A DNA stretch of 64,000 bases from Tricholomella constricta (lineage: Eukaryota > Basidiomycota > Agaricomycetes > Agaricales > Lyophyllaceae). A program made the position numbers and the translations under genes. This document shows positions 32,993 to 43,739 of the stretch, in pieces; position 1 is the stretch's first letter; each line of letters opens with the position of its first letter. The notes under the pieces were generated by a model. It was not told the origin of the DNA and made no database searches. It saw nothing but the letters and a program-made list of their open reading frames with translations. The stretch lies in the NCBI GenBank assembly GCA_013368375.1, contig JAACJP010000020.1, forward strand, positions 434,001-498,000, given 5' to 3'.

Positions 32993-35857
32993 TCAGAGCC
33001 CGGGTAAGTCCTGAATCGCCCCCGCATTTCCCTCTTCTGTCTTGTGATGGAATTCGAAGATGTCGTCGCCGATGAGGTAGGTGGCTCTGCCCATGGCGTT
33101 TGCTGTTGGGCAGTCGCGCATCCAGTGTTCCAGGTCACCGCATAGGATGCAGGCCTTGTCTCGAATTCGTTGTTGCTTTACGTCTTCGTCGATCTTCACC
33201 CAGGGGCGTGTTGACTTCTTGAACCCGAAGTTGTTGGCTTGTAGGGCCTCTTCGTCATCCCATGCGATTTCTTGGTCTTGCGCCTTACCTTCCTTACCTG
33301 AGTCCGGGTCCTGATCATGACTTTCGGCGTTCAAGCGTGCGTTCCTGTTCCCTTGAGCCGTTTGCGGCGTCGTGCAGCTTGCGGGTCTGGCCGAAGGTCC
33401 CATCGGAGGTCGTGCGGAGGTGTTGGAGGTGTTTGCGTTATTCGCCCAGAGGGGTTTGTAGGACTCTGGATTTTCTATGTGATGTTCCCAGTACCTCCGG
33501 TCGATTTGGGTGACCAAATCTCGGTAACCTTCGTAGGTTTCGGGGCTTGGTGCGATGGCCAGGACGTTAAGGATTCGCTGGGGGAGCGCTTTCCGGAGTG
33601 TGAACTATAGCGCTACCCAGTTCCAGCCTGTTTCGTACGCTTCTTGTTCGAACTTGACGATGAATGCTGTGAACTTTTCCCATTCCTTCATTTTCAGTCG
33701 CGAAATGTTGTTCTCGGCTTCCACTCTCGAGTTCGGTATTCCGAAGCGTGATCCTAATTCGTGTACGAATCCTTCCCAATTTGTGAACATTGGGTGTTGG
33801 GGGTTGTACGTGAGTTGCAGCCGAAAGTAGTCCATAGCTCCGTCCTTTAAGTAGGAGCTCGCGAATGACACCTTCAGGTGATCCTGTTCGTAGGTGATCG
33901 CCTTAGCTTGAAACGTTACTAGGCATTCCGTGACGAAGGTCTTCCATCTCCTCGGTTCTTTTCCAGTGAAGGGGTCCGGTTTCCTGATGTCGATTTTCGA
34001 TTCCAGGTTTAGGAGGTGTCGGTACTGTTCCGGGGTCAGGTTTTGGTTTGGGCCTAAGAGCTGTTGCGGTGGAGGTGGGGGTCGTTGAGGGTTTGCGAAT
34101 TGGCCTCCTCCCGGATTTCCGGGTGGGCCTCCTCCTTCTCCTCCTCCGTGGCCTCCTCCTCCCCCTCCGGGACCTCCGGGGCCTCCCGGGCCTCCTGGTC
34201 CTTGTGGTGGTCCGTATCCTCCGTGACCTCCCCCTCCTCCAGGACCTCCTGTTCCTCCGGGGCCGTTTCCCCAATAACCTCCTCCTCCCCCTCCTGGTCC
34301 TCCGGGGCCGTTTTCCCATTGAGTTCCTCTCGGGGTAGGTGGTCCCGAAGATCCCGGAGGTGGTTGGGGCTGTGGAGGTGGTCCGTTGTACTGGGGGTTC
34401 GGTCGTCCGCCGGGTATGGGTGGGGCTGGTCCGGGGTTGTAGCCAGTTCTGTATTGTTCGAACTGGGGGAATTGTTGTTGGGTCCCTTGCCTTCCGTCGA
34501 GGATGTTTACGTTTTGACCGGGGCCAGGGTCCGCTCCGATTCCACGTCGTTCTCTTGGGGAGATTGGGCGTGGGCCTTGCGGTGACCTCCTGTTCTGATT
34601 CGCCAGATGAGGTGGTGTTTGGCGCCAGTCTTCTCGTGCCCTAGGGGGTGCTCCCTCTCTTCTTTCCGAGTTTTCTTCGCGTAATTCGTAGCTGTGGGCG
34701 TATGACAGTGGCGTTGGGATTCCCCGTTCCGACGGAGGTAGGGGAATGTTCTCAGGTTCCCTCGGAGGTACTCCTTCTTGGTTTGTGAAGGTCCTCTGTG
34801 GGCCCTGAAAACCCGAATTTGGCCTGGAAAACGGTCCTTCGACAGAGGGGTTCTCTTCGGGGATTCTTTGTAAGTTGTGGGCTCCCCAGAACCCGAACGT
34901 CGGAGCTCTTCGAGCGTCTGTCCCTGGTGTGACGGTGGGTTTGAACCCTTCTTGGCTGGGGGGTGCGTTCCCTTGGTTCATCCTCCTGAGTAGAGCCGAA
35001 GCTGTCTGCGTATTGACAGTGCTTGTCGCTCGTGGAGGTTCTTCGAATCTAGTTTCGATTCTGGAGGGAACGGGCTCCTGAATTGGCATGTGGAAGGAAC
35101 GTCCCGCGCTTTGGGGGTCGGAGAATCTTCTTCCCTCGTTGGACGTCTGGATTTCTCCAGCCAGGGCGCGTAACCTTCTTTCGTTTCCCCCCATTTGTAG
35201 CAACACCGTCAGTTGTGGGGGTAATCGATGGGCTTCGTGCAGTTGCATGGTCGACAACACGAGGTTGGCCCATTGTTCCGGTGTTCGGGGTTGATGATCC
35301 ATCCCCATGGTTTCGACTAGGAGCTCGTGCGCTTGTCGTGAAAACTCTTCCCGCGTCATGCGGAGCTCGTAGAGTATCCTTTCGTGGTCTGAACCGTGTA
35401 GAAAGGGGTTTTGTTGACGAGCGAAATGTCCCTGTCCCTCCTCCCGAGCCCTATCCCTCCTCTGGAACATCTCCGGGTGCCTCAACCTTTCGTAGTATGA
35501 CCCGGGAGTCTGGTTACTTGAAGGCGGAGGTCCGGAGGCCGTTGCGGATGGTGGTAAGGGGGGATAGTTGGGGGTGGCAAGTTGGTAGGACAGGTTGAAT
35601 ACGTTTGAGGGGGTCCGGGGTAGGGGTCGTCGAGGGTCCTGACTGGCTGAGGAAAAGTCCCCCTCGTGTTGGCCTGGTTGGAAAATGTTGTGTTCCAGCC
35701 TGGACCTGTTGGTTCCGAAGGTCCCTTGCATCATGTGTCCTGTTGAGGCAGGGGAGGTTTCGAAAGGTGGTGGTGAAGGTCTTCTTTGTGTGAAAGAGGG
35801 ACCTTCGAAGTTTTGATAGCGGACTGTGGTGTTGGGCTCCACTATCGTCGAGGACAT
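32993..35857 (-). pseudogene. Gypsy element B gag, one internal stop
   Basis: A frame of about 954 codons interrupted by TAG at 33605-33607. The N-terminal half is Pro/Gln-rich, then there is a long glycine/proline tract (about 33.9-34.4 kb). A capsid-like region follows (PDPFTGKEPRRWKTFVTECL, FTAFIVKFEQEAYETGWNW). After the stop the same frame gives FTLRKALPQRI, typical of the end of the gag capsid, and a zinc knuckle CILCGDLEHWMRDC. Relatives have Gln or Arg at the stop position. The start at 35857 is close to the LTR (35887), so the leader is only about 30 nt. Confidence 0.85.
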
Positions 35858-35886
35858 GTCCGGTGGGTGGGGAGACCTCGATATTA

Positions 35887-36228
35887 TGTTAGGACCTGTG
35901 TAGCACGCCGGTTACAGAGTTGTTCTGGAACCACCGAAGTGGACAGGCCTGACGTTCGTCGAGGAAGACGGCCTTCGAATGGGATATCCGGAGGTCGTGA
36001 GCGTCGACGAATGTGTTCACAAGAGCGTTTACGAGAACGTGTGGAGCTCAAGGGATACGAATAGGAGAAACAGAATAGATTTGAGAGCAAAAGGAATCGA
36101 GAACGGGACTGGTCGTAACAATAAGCAATATCGAGGTAAAGAGTCTGAAAAGAAGTGGTGCCATCATATATACGGTGGACGTGCGTGGGAAAGCGTAAGT
36201 GATTGCGAGTTTGGGGGCGGTCGTGACA
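35887..36228 (-). repeat. 5' LTR of element B
   Basis: 342 bp. Carries C in a CpG at 35976, 35996 and 36206 where the other LTR has T, and T at 35940 where the other has C. Confidence 0.93.
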
Positions 36229-36233
36229 ACTGG

Positions 36234-37346
36234 TGTCCTACAACATATTTGTTTTATCATTTGAAAACACCGATCATGGATCGGTCTCCAATGAAACGGT
36301 AACCCGTTTTGCGTCATGGACATGAGGGGTCCCGTATACGCAGTAATATCAGGTAGGAAGTTACCCAAGTAATTTACTAGTCCGACGAACCGCTGAATAT
36401 CATTATATGATCGCGGTGTTCGCCATTCGCGTATGCGGCTTAGTTTATCGACATCAGGGTGTATACCGCGATCATCGATAATGTGTCCAAGGCAATCAAC
36501 GTGTTCAGCGTATAATTCGCATTTCTTCCATTTCAGATACAAAGAAGCAGCTCTGAGTCTCTCGAATACTATTCGTAGGTGTTTCTCATGCTCTTCTATC
36601 GATTCTGAAAAGATAAAGATATCATCCAGGTAGACATGCATGAATCTACCAATCAAGTCTCGAAAGGTTGACGTCATGAGTCTCTGGAATGTGGCAGGTG
36701 CGTTGCAGTCACCTATCTGCATTATATTGCTGACATAGGTGCCGGCGATAGTCGCAAAGGCTGTTTTATGTACATCCTCTGGTTGTATACGCACTTGCTC
36801 ATAGGCGTCGGTTAGATCAATTTTTGATCTAATCTTCGCCCGCGCCACATCTTCCCGAATAATTTCTTGATCGGGTAGTGGCGTCACGTCTTTCACGGTG
36901 TTATCGTTCCGTTGACGTGCATTGAGTGCAGTTCGTAGCGAACCATCTTTCTTCGGTATGCACAGTAGTGGGGCTGCTTGGCTGACAGACCGTGGCTCCC
37001 ACCACTTAGCATCCACATAGCGGTTTATCTTCGCGTGGAATTCTTCTCTCAGCGAATTTGGGCACCGCGGTAAGTGATAGTGATACCGTGCATTCTCATC
37101 GATTAAATGAATCTCATGGTTAACTTCCCTCCACAGTGGTAACGTGTTAGGAGTTCCGTTCACCATATCTTGAAACTCATCATGCCATTGCTGATGTAGG
37201 CGGGAATAATCTTCAGTAGTGAGTTTACTTTTGATTTTTGTATTCCCATCGTTTCGTTGCTTCCCTTCCGTGGTTGGTTTCTCATACCTATTGCGGAGGG
37301 CTTGTATCCGTTCTTCCGTCTCATCTGGTACTTCCAGTCGTACTTG
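36234..37346 (-). pseudogene. Gypsy element A reverse transcriptase fragment
   Basis: The open minus frame begins after a TGA near 37347 and reads into element B at 36234. It contains the RT core: SQAAPLLCIPKKDGSLR, KIDLTDAYEQVRI, MQIGDCNAPATFQRLM, the catalytic HVYLDDIFIFS and CLGHIIDDRGIHPDVDK, then YLGNFLPDI. The homologous continuation (RNase H) lies at 25768 and below. It cannot be expressed whole because of B. The residues past 36234 are LTR sequence. Confidence 0.9.
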
Positions 37347-37854
37347 TCATGACTGTGGCGTACTTCCTGTAGTACTACCAGCTATTGTCCCGACGTATAC
37401 TGACGGTTCGGATATCTCGTCTGGGCGCGCATCGCGATATATCTCGCCTTGAGGCGCTTGGACTCGCGTATATGCACGCATGGACGCAATTACCTCGTTC
37501 CCTTCAAATGGCATTCGAGGATCGTACGCCCAATCGACGTGCGGATGTGGTACAGGTCGATCCTAAAATGTTCGCTTGGGTTTCTCCTGCGCCACTTGTG
37601 GCGGCACTTGTGGTTCCGGTGTTTTTACCTTCTCCTCAGTGCTATCCAAATTATCGATTTGCGAATATTTGGGTTCTTTGTGCTGCATTTTGTGCGTTTT
37701 GTCTTTCTTTTCATACCTCGGTTGACCCTTTCTCCCCCTGAAGAGTATCTATATACTCTTTCTCGCTCATCAGTAGACATGGCGCGTCCGATGGAAGACT
37801 ATGCATTTTGTGCACCTCTTCCTCCGGAACGTCTTCTACTGTGACTCGTGGGAG
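37347..37854 (-). pseudogene. Eroded gag-pol linker of element A
   Basis: No continuous frame, but minus-strand coding traces remain. One is a segment reading VTVEDVPEEEVHKMHSLP and MSEKEYIDTLQGEKGS directly after the ORF2 stop but in another frame, which implies at least one frameshift. Plus-strand ORFs here are shadows. Confidence 0.5.
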
Positions 37855-39669
37855 TCAATCCCAGGGTTTATCCGTGGTACGATAGCGGCGCAGCCGTCCA
37901 TCAGTATCCCGGAGGTCTACCTTCGTGGCTTCGGTTGATACACCGTTGACCACAACTGTATTAGTCGCGAAATCAAGGATAACTCCATGCTTTCGCATAA
38001 ACGGTGTACCGATAATCATATCATATCGGTCAAAGTTTGCTATATCGACATACAGCATTTCTTCAGATCCGTGTGTTTTGACTAACACATCAGACCCAAA
38101 GTTCACTGTCGAGCGACTTCCAATCATTCCCAATTGCAACGTTATCGGTGCATCCAACGGATACACGCGCAGTCCTGCTACCTGGGAGAATGCCGGGGTT
38201 ACGCCCGTAGTTGTACTACCCGAGTCCCATAGCGTCCACGTGTCGTGTCCGCCTACATTGACATATGTGGCCAAACACTCCTTGTCGTCACGCTTATGCA
38301 CTGGGCGAGCCTTAGCTACTTTCGATGTGCGAAGATGTACTTTGCGCATCTTTATCTGGCGAGTTTTGTCCAACAGTAATTCCGTTATCGCCCTCAGGAC
38401 TTCAGTCTCGCTGTCTCGGGAGTAGTAGTCATTATCATAGACATCAACCTCAATGAGTTCATCGCTGTCGCTGTCTACCGACGACTCAGGTGGATTATCC
38501 GCTTCATTAGCAGAGGTATGTCCACTCTCGTCATCAGCCTCATCATTCTCCTGATCCATGTCCGAATCATCGTCCTCTTCATCAACTGCGGTCCGAGCTG
38601 CTCGTATCTGAGCACGCACAGGGTACGGTTTCTGTTTACATTCTCTCGAGTAATGACCTTTCTTTCCGCATTTGTAGCAGATGACATCTGCCGCTGGTGA
38701 CGGATTCGGTGTCGGAGATGAATGCAGTTGGGGGCGTTCCAACTGTGTATTGGGTGGCGCACCCGAGTTCGGGTCGGGGCGTGCTTGCACTCCCACCTTT
38801 CCTCCTCGTCCACGCAGTGGCATAGCCACAACTCTCGCGTGTAGTCCTCCTGCTAAGGCGGACTTGCGAATGAAAGTGGTACCGATTCGCCCACCTCCGC
38901 GGGGCCTCGAAGATGTTACTTCGGGATTCCGGCGCGAACGACGGCGTGAGTTTCGAGCAAGGTAGTGCGCAGCTGTCTTAGAGGCAGACTCATACGCCTT
39001 CGCCTCAGAGACAAACTCATCGACTGTATTTATCTCAGGTGACAATCCACCTTCCTTAATTAGGGCGACGAGCATATCTTTGGGTATACCTTCCAGGAAG
39101 GTATCACGCACGGTGTATTCGTCTGGGAACACAGCCATATTTTGTGCGTGGTCCATGAGCTCGTCATAAAACCCTTGAACTCCGATGCTCTCATTATAAG
39201 TAGCATCGTAGAAGTCCTCTCGTGCATCCTGCATTGTTGACGGCTGTACAAAGCAATCATACAATCCAAGAATGATGTCTTCAAACGTCCAATGGCGTTG
39301 ACGCCGGTTTACATGAACGACGTGGCGCTGGTACCAGGTTTTAGCTTCTCCTCTAAGAAACTCTGGTACAACAAGCACGCGTTCACGGTCGCGTTCGTCG
39401 CCACCATATTGGCAAGTGGCTAAGTGAACGCACACGTCCGTTAGCCACCTTTCAAGGTCACTAAACTTGGTTCCTCCAGCGTATGGAGTTATCGTTTTGG
39501 ACGCGTCTGATCGCCTCAATTTACTACCCTCGGGAAGTTGCAGGCGTGTACCAAGTTGTTCTTCTAGCAGCGCTTTCAAGCGTACATGCATAGAGTCTCG
39601 GTGTTGTTCCACGGCTTCAACGACTCCAGGGTTTCGGGAAGTTGGAGAACCCACGCCCAGGGGTTTCAC
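37855..39669 (-). CDS. Gypsy element A ORF2: Gag capsid, zinc knuckle, protease
   Basis: 604 residues, starting at a GTG in the overlap with ORF1, so the real start may be a frame change from ORF1. Residues about 75-230 are retrotransposon gag (WLTDVCVHLATCQYGG, RGEAKTWYQRHVV, GVQGFYDELMDHAQN). One zinc knuckle, CYKCGKKGHYSREC, sits near residue 345, followed by a strongly acidic stretch with many Asp and Glu. The C-terminal part is an aspartic protease with WDSGSTTTGV and DMIIGTPFMRKHG. The reading frame is unbroken. The Arg-rich linker RNSRRRSRRNPE before the knuckle may bind RNA. Confidence 0.88.
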   Translation of the reverse strand: MKPLGVGSPTSRNPGVVEAVEQHRDSMHVRLKALLEEQLGTRLQLPEGSKLRRSDASKTITPYAGGTKFSDLERWLTDVCVHLATCQYGGDERDRERVLVVPEFLRGEAKTWYQRHVVHVNRRQRHWTFEDIILGLYDCFVQPSTMQDAREDFYDATYNESIGVQGFYDELMDHAQNMAVFPDEYTVRDTFLEGIPKDMLVALIKEGGLSPEINTVDEFVSEAKAYESASKTAAHYLARNSRRRSRRNPEVTSSRPRGGGRIGTTFIRKSALAGGLHARVVAMPLRGRGGKVGVQARPDPNSGAPPNTQLERPQLHSSPTPNPSPAADVICYKCGKKGHYSRECKQKPYPVRAQIRAARTAVDEEDDDSDMDQENDEADDESGHTSANEADNPPESSVDSDSDELIEVDVYDNDYYSRDSETEVLRAITELLLDKTRQIKMRKVHLRTSKVAKARPVHKRDDKECLATYVNVGGHDTWTLWDSGSTTTGVTPAFSQVAGLRVYPLDAPITLQLGMIGSRSTVNFGSDVLVKTHGSEEMLYVDIANFDRYDMIIGTPFMRKHGVILDFATNTVVVNGVSTEATKVDLRDTDGRLRRYRTTDKPWD

Positions 39670-40981
39670 TTGGTCTACCTGGGTTTCGTGATATAGGGTT
39701 CACGACGCTCATTCCCCTACCGCGTCCGCGAGCATTTGTAAAATGCGTATGAACTACGGGAGTCTCATGTGGAGGTCGATCTCTAGCAAATGAATGCTGT
39801 TGATCGCGTCCCTGCAGGTGCTCATCGTAGGGGGCACTCTGCGCATTATTATCCTGTTCGTGAGGTTGTCCAATCGACTCTAAATAAATGCTCTTCATTT
39901 GGTCGACGGGCTGACGTCCGATAAAGATCACTCCCTGGTCATCGTAAACCGAATGACCCTGTTGCTGCAAGTCTCGATCCCGCTCGCGCTGGAGGGCGAC
40001 TCTGTCTGCCCACGAGTCTGCCGTTGGGTATCGACGGGATGCATTCCCAGGGACTTGTATCACAGGCGGTGATGTCTCAGTCGTGAACCGTAGTGTTTGA
40101 GCAGGCGCAAGCCTTTCCTCAATCGGTTTGACGCCGTCGTGTGTTTCATCCACACGATCCTCGATTTTTACAGGCATGGTGAGCACAGGGCCGATGCTGT
40201 CGGCTGCTTGTGTTGTTCTTACTGTTGGTTGTGGAGCTTTCGGTGTCGAAGACCTCGATGCTTCCAAGACAGTGGCCATAGAATAGTTATCTATTTCGAA
40301 GCGAATGCCTTCGATAACTAGCTTTACAAATTCGATACTGTTCGTATCAGGCTCCGTGTCCATGATCGCACAGTGTACGTAGGCGGAGCCTAGCGCGTTC
40401 TCATTCATCTGAGTATGTCGACTAGCGTCTGGGACCATCGACTGGTATTCTGACCAGTAGAGGTGAACCTGGCGCTTGAGAAGGGGCGAGAACCTGAAGA
40501 TGTTCTGGGTCCCGTTGTCCGATTCTGCCGTCGAGCTGACAGGCGATAACGCCCGTCGTTGAAGGTACGCACTCGTAACCGACTGGTTATCCATGTTGGC
40601 GTGTACCGGGGCTTGTACCGAAGACTGTGGCGCAGCAGTGGGGGCCGGGGAGGCCGCGTACGCGGCGTACGCTTGTTGCAGAGCCAATCGTACGGGGCCA
40701 TCGTCCGATGCATGTCTAGGACTCGCATCTTCAGCAGTTTCGACCCCCAGAGTGCCTAACCTTGCAGCTGGGCGCTCTGTGGCGTGCATTGATAGTAGCT
40801 CCAGGCTACTTACCGCTGTTGGTCCCTCTGCTGCTGCTACACCTTGCCCGACTTCGTCCGAACGACGTTGAGGCGGCACATAGGCTATAGGAGGTCGCGG
40901 TACTGGCGGATCGACGATAGATTGTATCGTTGGTGTGTTTTCAGAGCTGGTAGCGCTCGGTGGCGCTCGGTTTGGATCCAT
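39617..40981 (-). CDS. Gypsy element A ORF1 (N-terminal Gag-like protein)
   Basis: 454 residues, Pro/Ala/Ser-rich, with no recognised domain. It has a helical middle (LLKRQVHLYWSEYQSMVPDA). It overlaps ORF2, which lies in the +1 frame relative to it, so the two may be joined by frameshifting or may be an old split. The near-identical plus-strand copy at 20469-21805 keeps the same frame, so ORF1 was intact when the inverted copy formed. The ATG at 40981 follows a leader of about 80 nt after the LTR-like unit at 41063-41228. Confidence 0.75.
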   Translation of the reverse strand: MDPNRAPPSATSSENTPTIQSIVDPPVPRPPIAYVPPQRRSDEVGQGVAAAEGPTAVSSLELLSMHATERPAARLGTLGVETAEDASPRHASDDGPVRLALQQAYAAYAASPAPTAAPQSSVQAPVHANMDNQSVTSAYLQRRALSPVSSTAESDNGTQNIFRFSPLLKRQVHLYWSEYQSMVPDASRHTQMNENALGSAYVHCAIMDTEPDTNSIEFVKLVIEGIRFEIDNYSMATVLEASRSSTPKAPQPTVRTTQAADSIGPVLTMPVKIEDRVDETHDGVKPIEERLAPAQTLRFTTETSPPVIQVPGNASRRYPTADSWADRVALQRERDRDLQQQGHSVYDDQGVIFIGRQPVDQMKSIYLESIGQPHEQDNNAQSAPYDEHLQGRDQQHSFARDRPPHETPVVHTHFTNARGRGRGMSVVNPISRNPGRPSETPGRGFSNFPKPWSR

Positions 40982-41062
40982 AGCAGATAGATCTTCGTTT
41001 CAGGGTTGTGGTGATGGTGATGGCTCTGATAAGCGAGTCGACGTCGAAGATAGAGAGCAGTT

Positions 41063-41228
41063 GGATTCTGCTAAGTACGTGTACAGGGTGGAGGTGCAAA
41101 GGATTATCTAAGCATAAACTGTACAGGACATTTATATACGCATAACAAAGATGGTCGTGCATTACCAGAAGGTAATGCCAAACAGGTCGCGTCTCAATAT
41201 AGACATATTGTAACGCGCCGTCGTTACA
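41063..41228 (-). repeat. LTR-like unit 2 of element A (3' truncated)
   Basis: Minus-strand start TGTAACGACGGCGC. Matches unit 1 and 20121-20354 until CAGAATCC, after which roughly 110 bp present in the plus-strand copy are missing and the ORF1 leader begins. Confidence 0.65.
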
Positions 41229-41422
41229 CACGTTAAGCTAGACCAATCTGTGGGATTCTGCTAAGTACGTGTACAGGGTGAAGGTGCAAAGGATTATCTA
41301 AGCATAAACTGTACAGGACATTTATATACACATAACAAAGATGGTCGTGCATTACCAGAAGGTAATGCCAAACAGGTCGCGTCTCAATATAGACGTATAG
41401 TGCGTAACGACGGCGCGTTACA
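41229..41422 (-). repeat. LTR-like unit 1 of element A (tandem)
   Basis: A second, directly repeated LTR segment upstream of unit 2. Its terminal hairpin loop is inverted relative to unit 2 (GCGCCGTC in place of GACGGCGC on the minus strand). Confidence 0.65.
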
Positions 41423-42900
41423 CTCTCGCCTTGACCTTGGCGGACGGCCCCAGATGGGGTCTGAGGAGGCCGAGCGTGGGGTCACCAGCGTACAGACAAA
41501 ACCTGTGTGCCGAGTTGGCAGTATCCATCTCGAAGAGGTAGGCACGTCTGTCGAGAGACGATATCCCTCGGATGAGGGTCTTTGTCCCAGCCTCAGGCAT
41601 AGAGTCACCTTCATTGGCTGTGATGAACCCGTTGATGATCGCTCACTTGTTGATGCTGGCGAGATCCTTGTTCATAGCCTCATGGAGGAGGTAGTTTCCT
41701 GTGGGTGTGCAGTCAGAGGGGGCCAGGTTGTCGTCAAAGTTGACTTCGACAAGGATGGTCCTAGCAGCCTAAAGGAGTCATTGCTGGAGGCAGGTGTGTT
41801 GGTCGGGGGCAGAGGGGTTGAAGGTAATGGGTGGGAGAGAGGGGGGGGATGGACAGGGCTGGGTTGGTGCTGACGACGGAGGCCCATGTTGTGGGCTGAG
41901 AAGGCAGGGGAGAGGCAATGAATGCGGAGATCCTAGAGGCAAGCTCGTTCAGAGTGCCGGTGACATCGGCGAGCGGGGAGGAGACTGCTTTGGGGGCGAG
42001 GGTGGTCTCGGCCTGCTGGGTGTCAGTCGCGGAGGAGAATGCAGCAGAGGAAGAGAGTTTGTCAGTGACGAACTCGAGGCAGCTGAGCGTTTTGGTCGCT
42101 ACCGCATCAGCCAGGGCATCCGAGATACTGTCAGTAATGTCATCTTCAAGAAGAAAAGTTACCGCGAAGATGGCATGCTTGGCATCCGTCCTCGATTCTG
42201 CTGACTTGTTGGAGAGGTTAAGGGCGGCTGTAAAAGTTACAGTGAGACTAGTGACCTTGTGATGCCCCAAGTGTGTATGACCCAATTCTATAGTGAGAAA
42301 AGGCGACTACACAGGCGTAGGGACGGTGGTACAAGATTAAAAGCCAAAGAGAGTGGCTGTGCTAGGAATGACCAAATAAGCCTGAACCATCCTTACAGCG
42401 GCAGTCATCAGCACGTGAACGAGCTTCGCGTGGTCATAGGTATCTCCCGCAAGGACCCAGCCCTTCAGGTCGAGCCATCAGCGGGCTTCGCGGGCATCCT
42501 TCACCGGGCCATTCTCGCCTATCATCAGGGAGCTGATGTCGGCTTGGAAGTGTAGGTGACACAGCAGAACTGGGGTCCAGCTCAGCTGGCACCGCTGGTT
42601 GGTGGCCTTCGGCAGGGGCCTGGCACTAGGGCCGTGCCGAGGAACATGCGCAAAGAGGTTAGAGCAGGTAGGGGGGGGGGGGGGGGGGGGTAGCAGGTGG
42701 GGTTGGCAAAAAAGGCCAGGGTTGAGGAGGGGATTAGAAGAGGAAATAGTGTACTCGAGCAGCAACAACCAGGACCCCAGAAGGGATGATGGAGGTTAGA
42801 GATCAAGGAGTGTTTTCATTGCAGTTACTACCTCCTTTATGTCACTGGTGGCCTCCTTTATTTCCTGGATCAGCTCGGACAGGCGCTTCAGGATGGCTTG
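41423..42900 (-). pseudogene. LINE ORF1-like remnant, 3' part
   Basis: Broken minus-strand frames. From the right: QAILKRLSELIQEIKEATSD and KEVVTAMKTLLDL (about 42790-42900), then after a non-coding gap SLTVTFTAALNLSNKSAES and LNELASRISAF with TTWASVVS (42285-41880), then RTILVEVNFDD and GNYLLHEAMNKDL (about 41760-41650). The helical segments followed by a W-A-S-V-V motif and a RTILV segment resemble ORF1 of basidiomycete non-LTR elements. Frame changes and stops show decay. No reverse transcriptase was found. Confidence 0.4.
42671..42690. repeat. G20 homopolymer
   Basis: Twenty consecutive G inside the LINE-like remnant; prone to length errors. Confidence 0.8.
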
Positions 42901-42904
42901 CACC

Positions 42905-43397
42905 TGTTAGGGCGACCTCCGAGCAGAGCTTAGTTGTACTGGCAGAGGGGAATCCAATGTTATATTATGTACGATAGAGAGAACGTAAGTATGGCCTACC
43001 TGGCAGAAGGGAATCCAATGAGAATAGAGTAAAGGATTCCCCCATGTCAAGAGGACGACTATATACGAGTATGGTACGTGAGGGCCGGTCCTCTGGGGTG
43101 TATGGTACGTAAATGGTATCGGATGGTCAGCGGCACGTGTATGTACACGTTCCCGACGCTGTCTGATCCTCGTGGCTCAGGGTGCGGGCACAAGGTCAGG
43201 GCGACCGACATCGGGACGTCGGGAGTCGGGATCGGGCGCGCGCTGGAAGGGGGAGGTAGCGACAGGAAGATATAAGTATGTACGCTGACGCTTGGGGCAG
43301 AGCGTCGGGGTCGGGATTGCGATCAGTCAGGAGTGGTCGCATGAGTCGGGGAACGGTCAGTGAGCGTCAGAGGGTGCTGACAGGTGTTCCCCTAACA
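42905..43397 (-). mobile_element. Solo LTR with target duplication GCACC
   Basis: 493 bp, TGTTAGGGCG to CCCCTAACA, clearly related to the LTR at 1935-2385. The flanks 42900-42904 and 43398-43402 are both GCACC. No internal element sequence remains, so this is LTR-LTR recombination. It interrupts a coding remnant that reads across it (DTVDRVV to the right, QAILKRL to the left). Confidence 0.92.
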
Positions 43398-43402
43398 GCA
43401 CC

Positions 43403-43731
43403 ACCCTGTCTACTGTGTCCTCAATGACGAGCTCCTCCAGTAGGTATGCCACCGCTCGTATGGTGTCCATAACGGTCTTGTTGGTGCCAGGGGTCGTTGC
43501 AATCTGGAAGAGAGATGTGGTTAGTAGGGAAGGTGTGATTATCGCACCTTTTGCCATGTATCTCTGTTGTGCAAGGAAGGCCTTGCCTTCCTTTGCTGTC
43601 TTCACGATAGTGCCTGTTGGCATTGCTGGGAGATCTGTCTGGTTTGCAGGTGCAGTGCTTGCTGATCGGGTTTTCAGTACTTCTTGTGGGTTTGCTGGTA
43701 TCGCAGTTTTGGCTATGTTGCGCAGCATATC
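43403..43731 (-). pseudogene. LINE ORF1-like remnant, 5' part
   Basis: Frame starting MLRNIAKTAIPANPQEVL and running to AYLLEELVIEDTVDRVV, where the solo LTR is inserted. The same protein continues left of the LTR. No domain with a clear name; assignment rests on general resemblance to fungal non-LTR ORF1 proteins. Confidence 0.4.
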
Positions 43732-43739
43732 TGGTCAGT

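Larger units (their letters stand above)
25774..36228 (-). mobile_element. Gypsy element B inserted in element A, target duplication ACTGG
   Basis: A 10.45-kb element with 342-bp LTRs at 25774-26115 and 35887-36228. The flanking 5-mers 25769-25773 and 36229-36233 are both ACTGG, and the RT and RNase H frames of A join across the site. On the minus strand the order is LTR, gag, pol, chromodomain, then an antisense gene, a polypurine tract (GAGGAGGGGG, 26116-26128) and the second LTR. The LTRs differ at four sites. Gag and pol carry three nonsense codons in total, so this copy is not autonomous now. Confidence 0.93.

Noticed and set aside
35083..35598. Plus-strand 171-codon ORF in element B
   Set aside because: Shadow of gag; unlike 26337-28315 it has no splice structure or domain.
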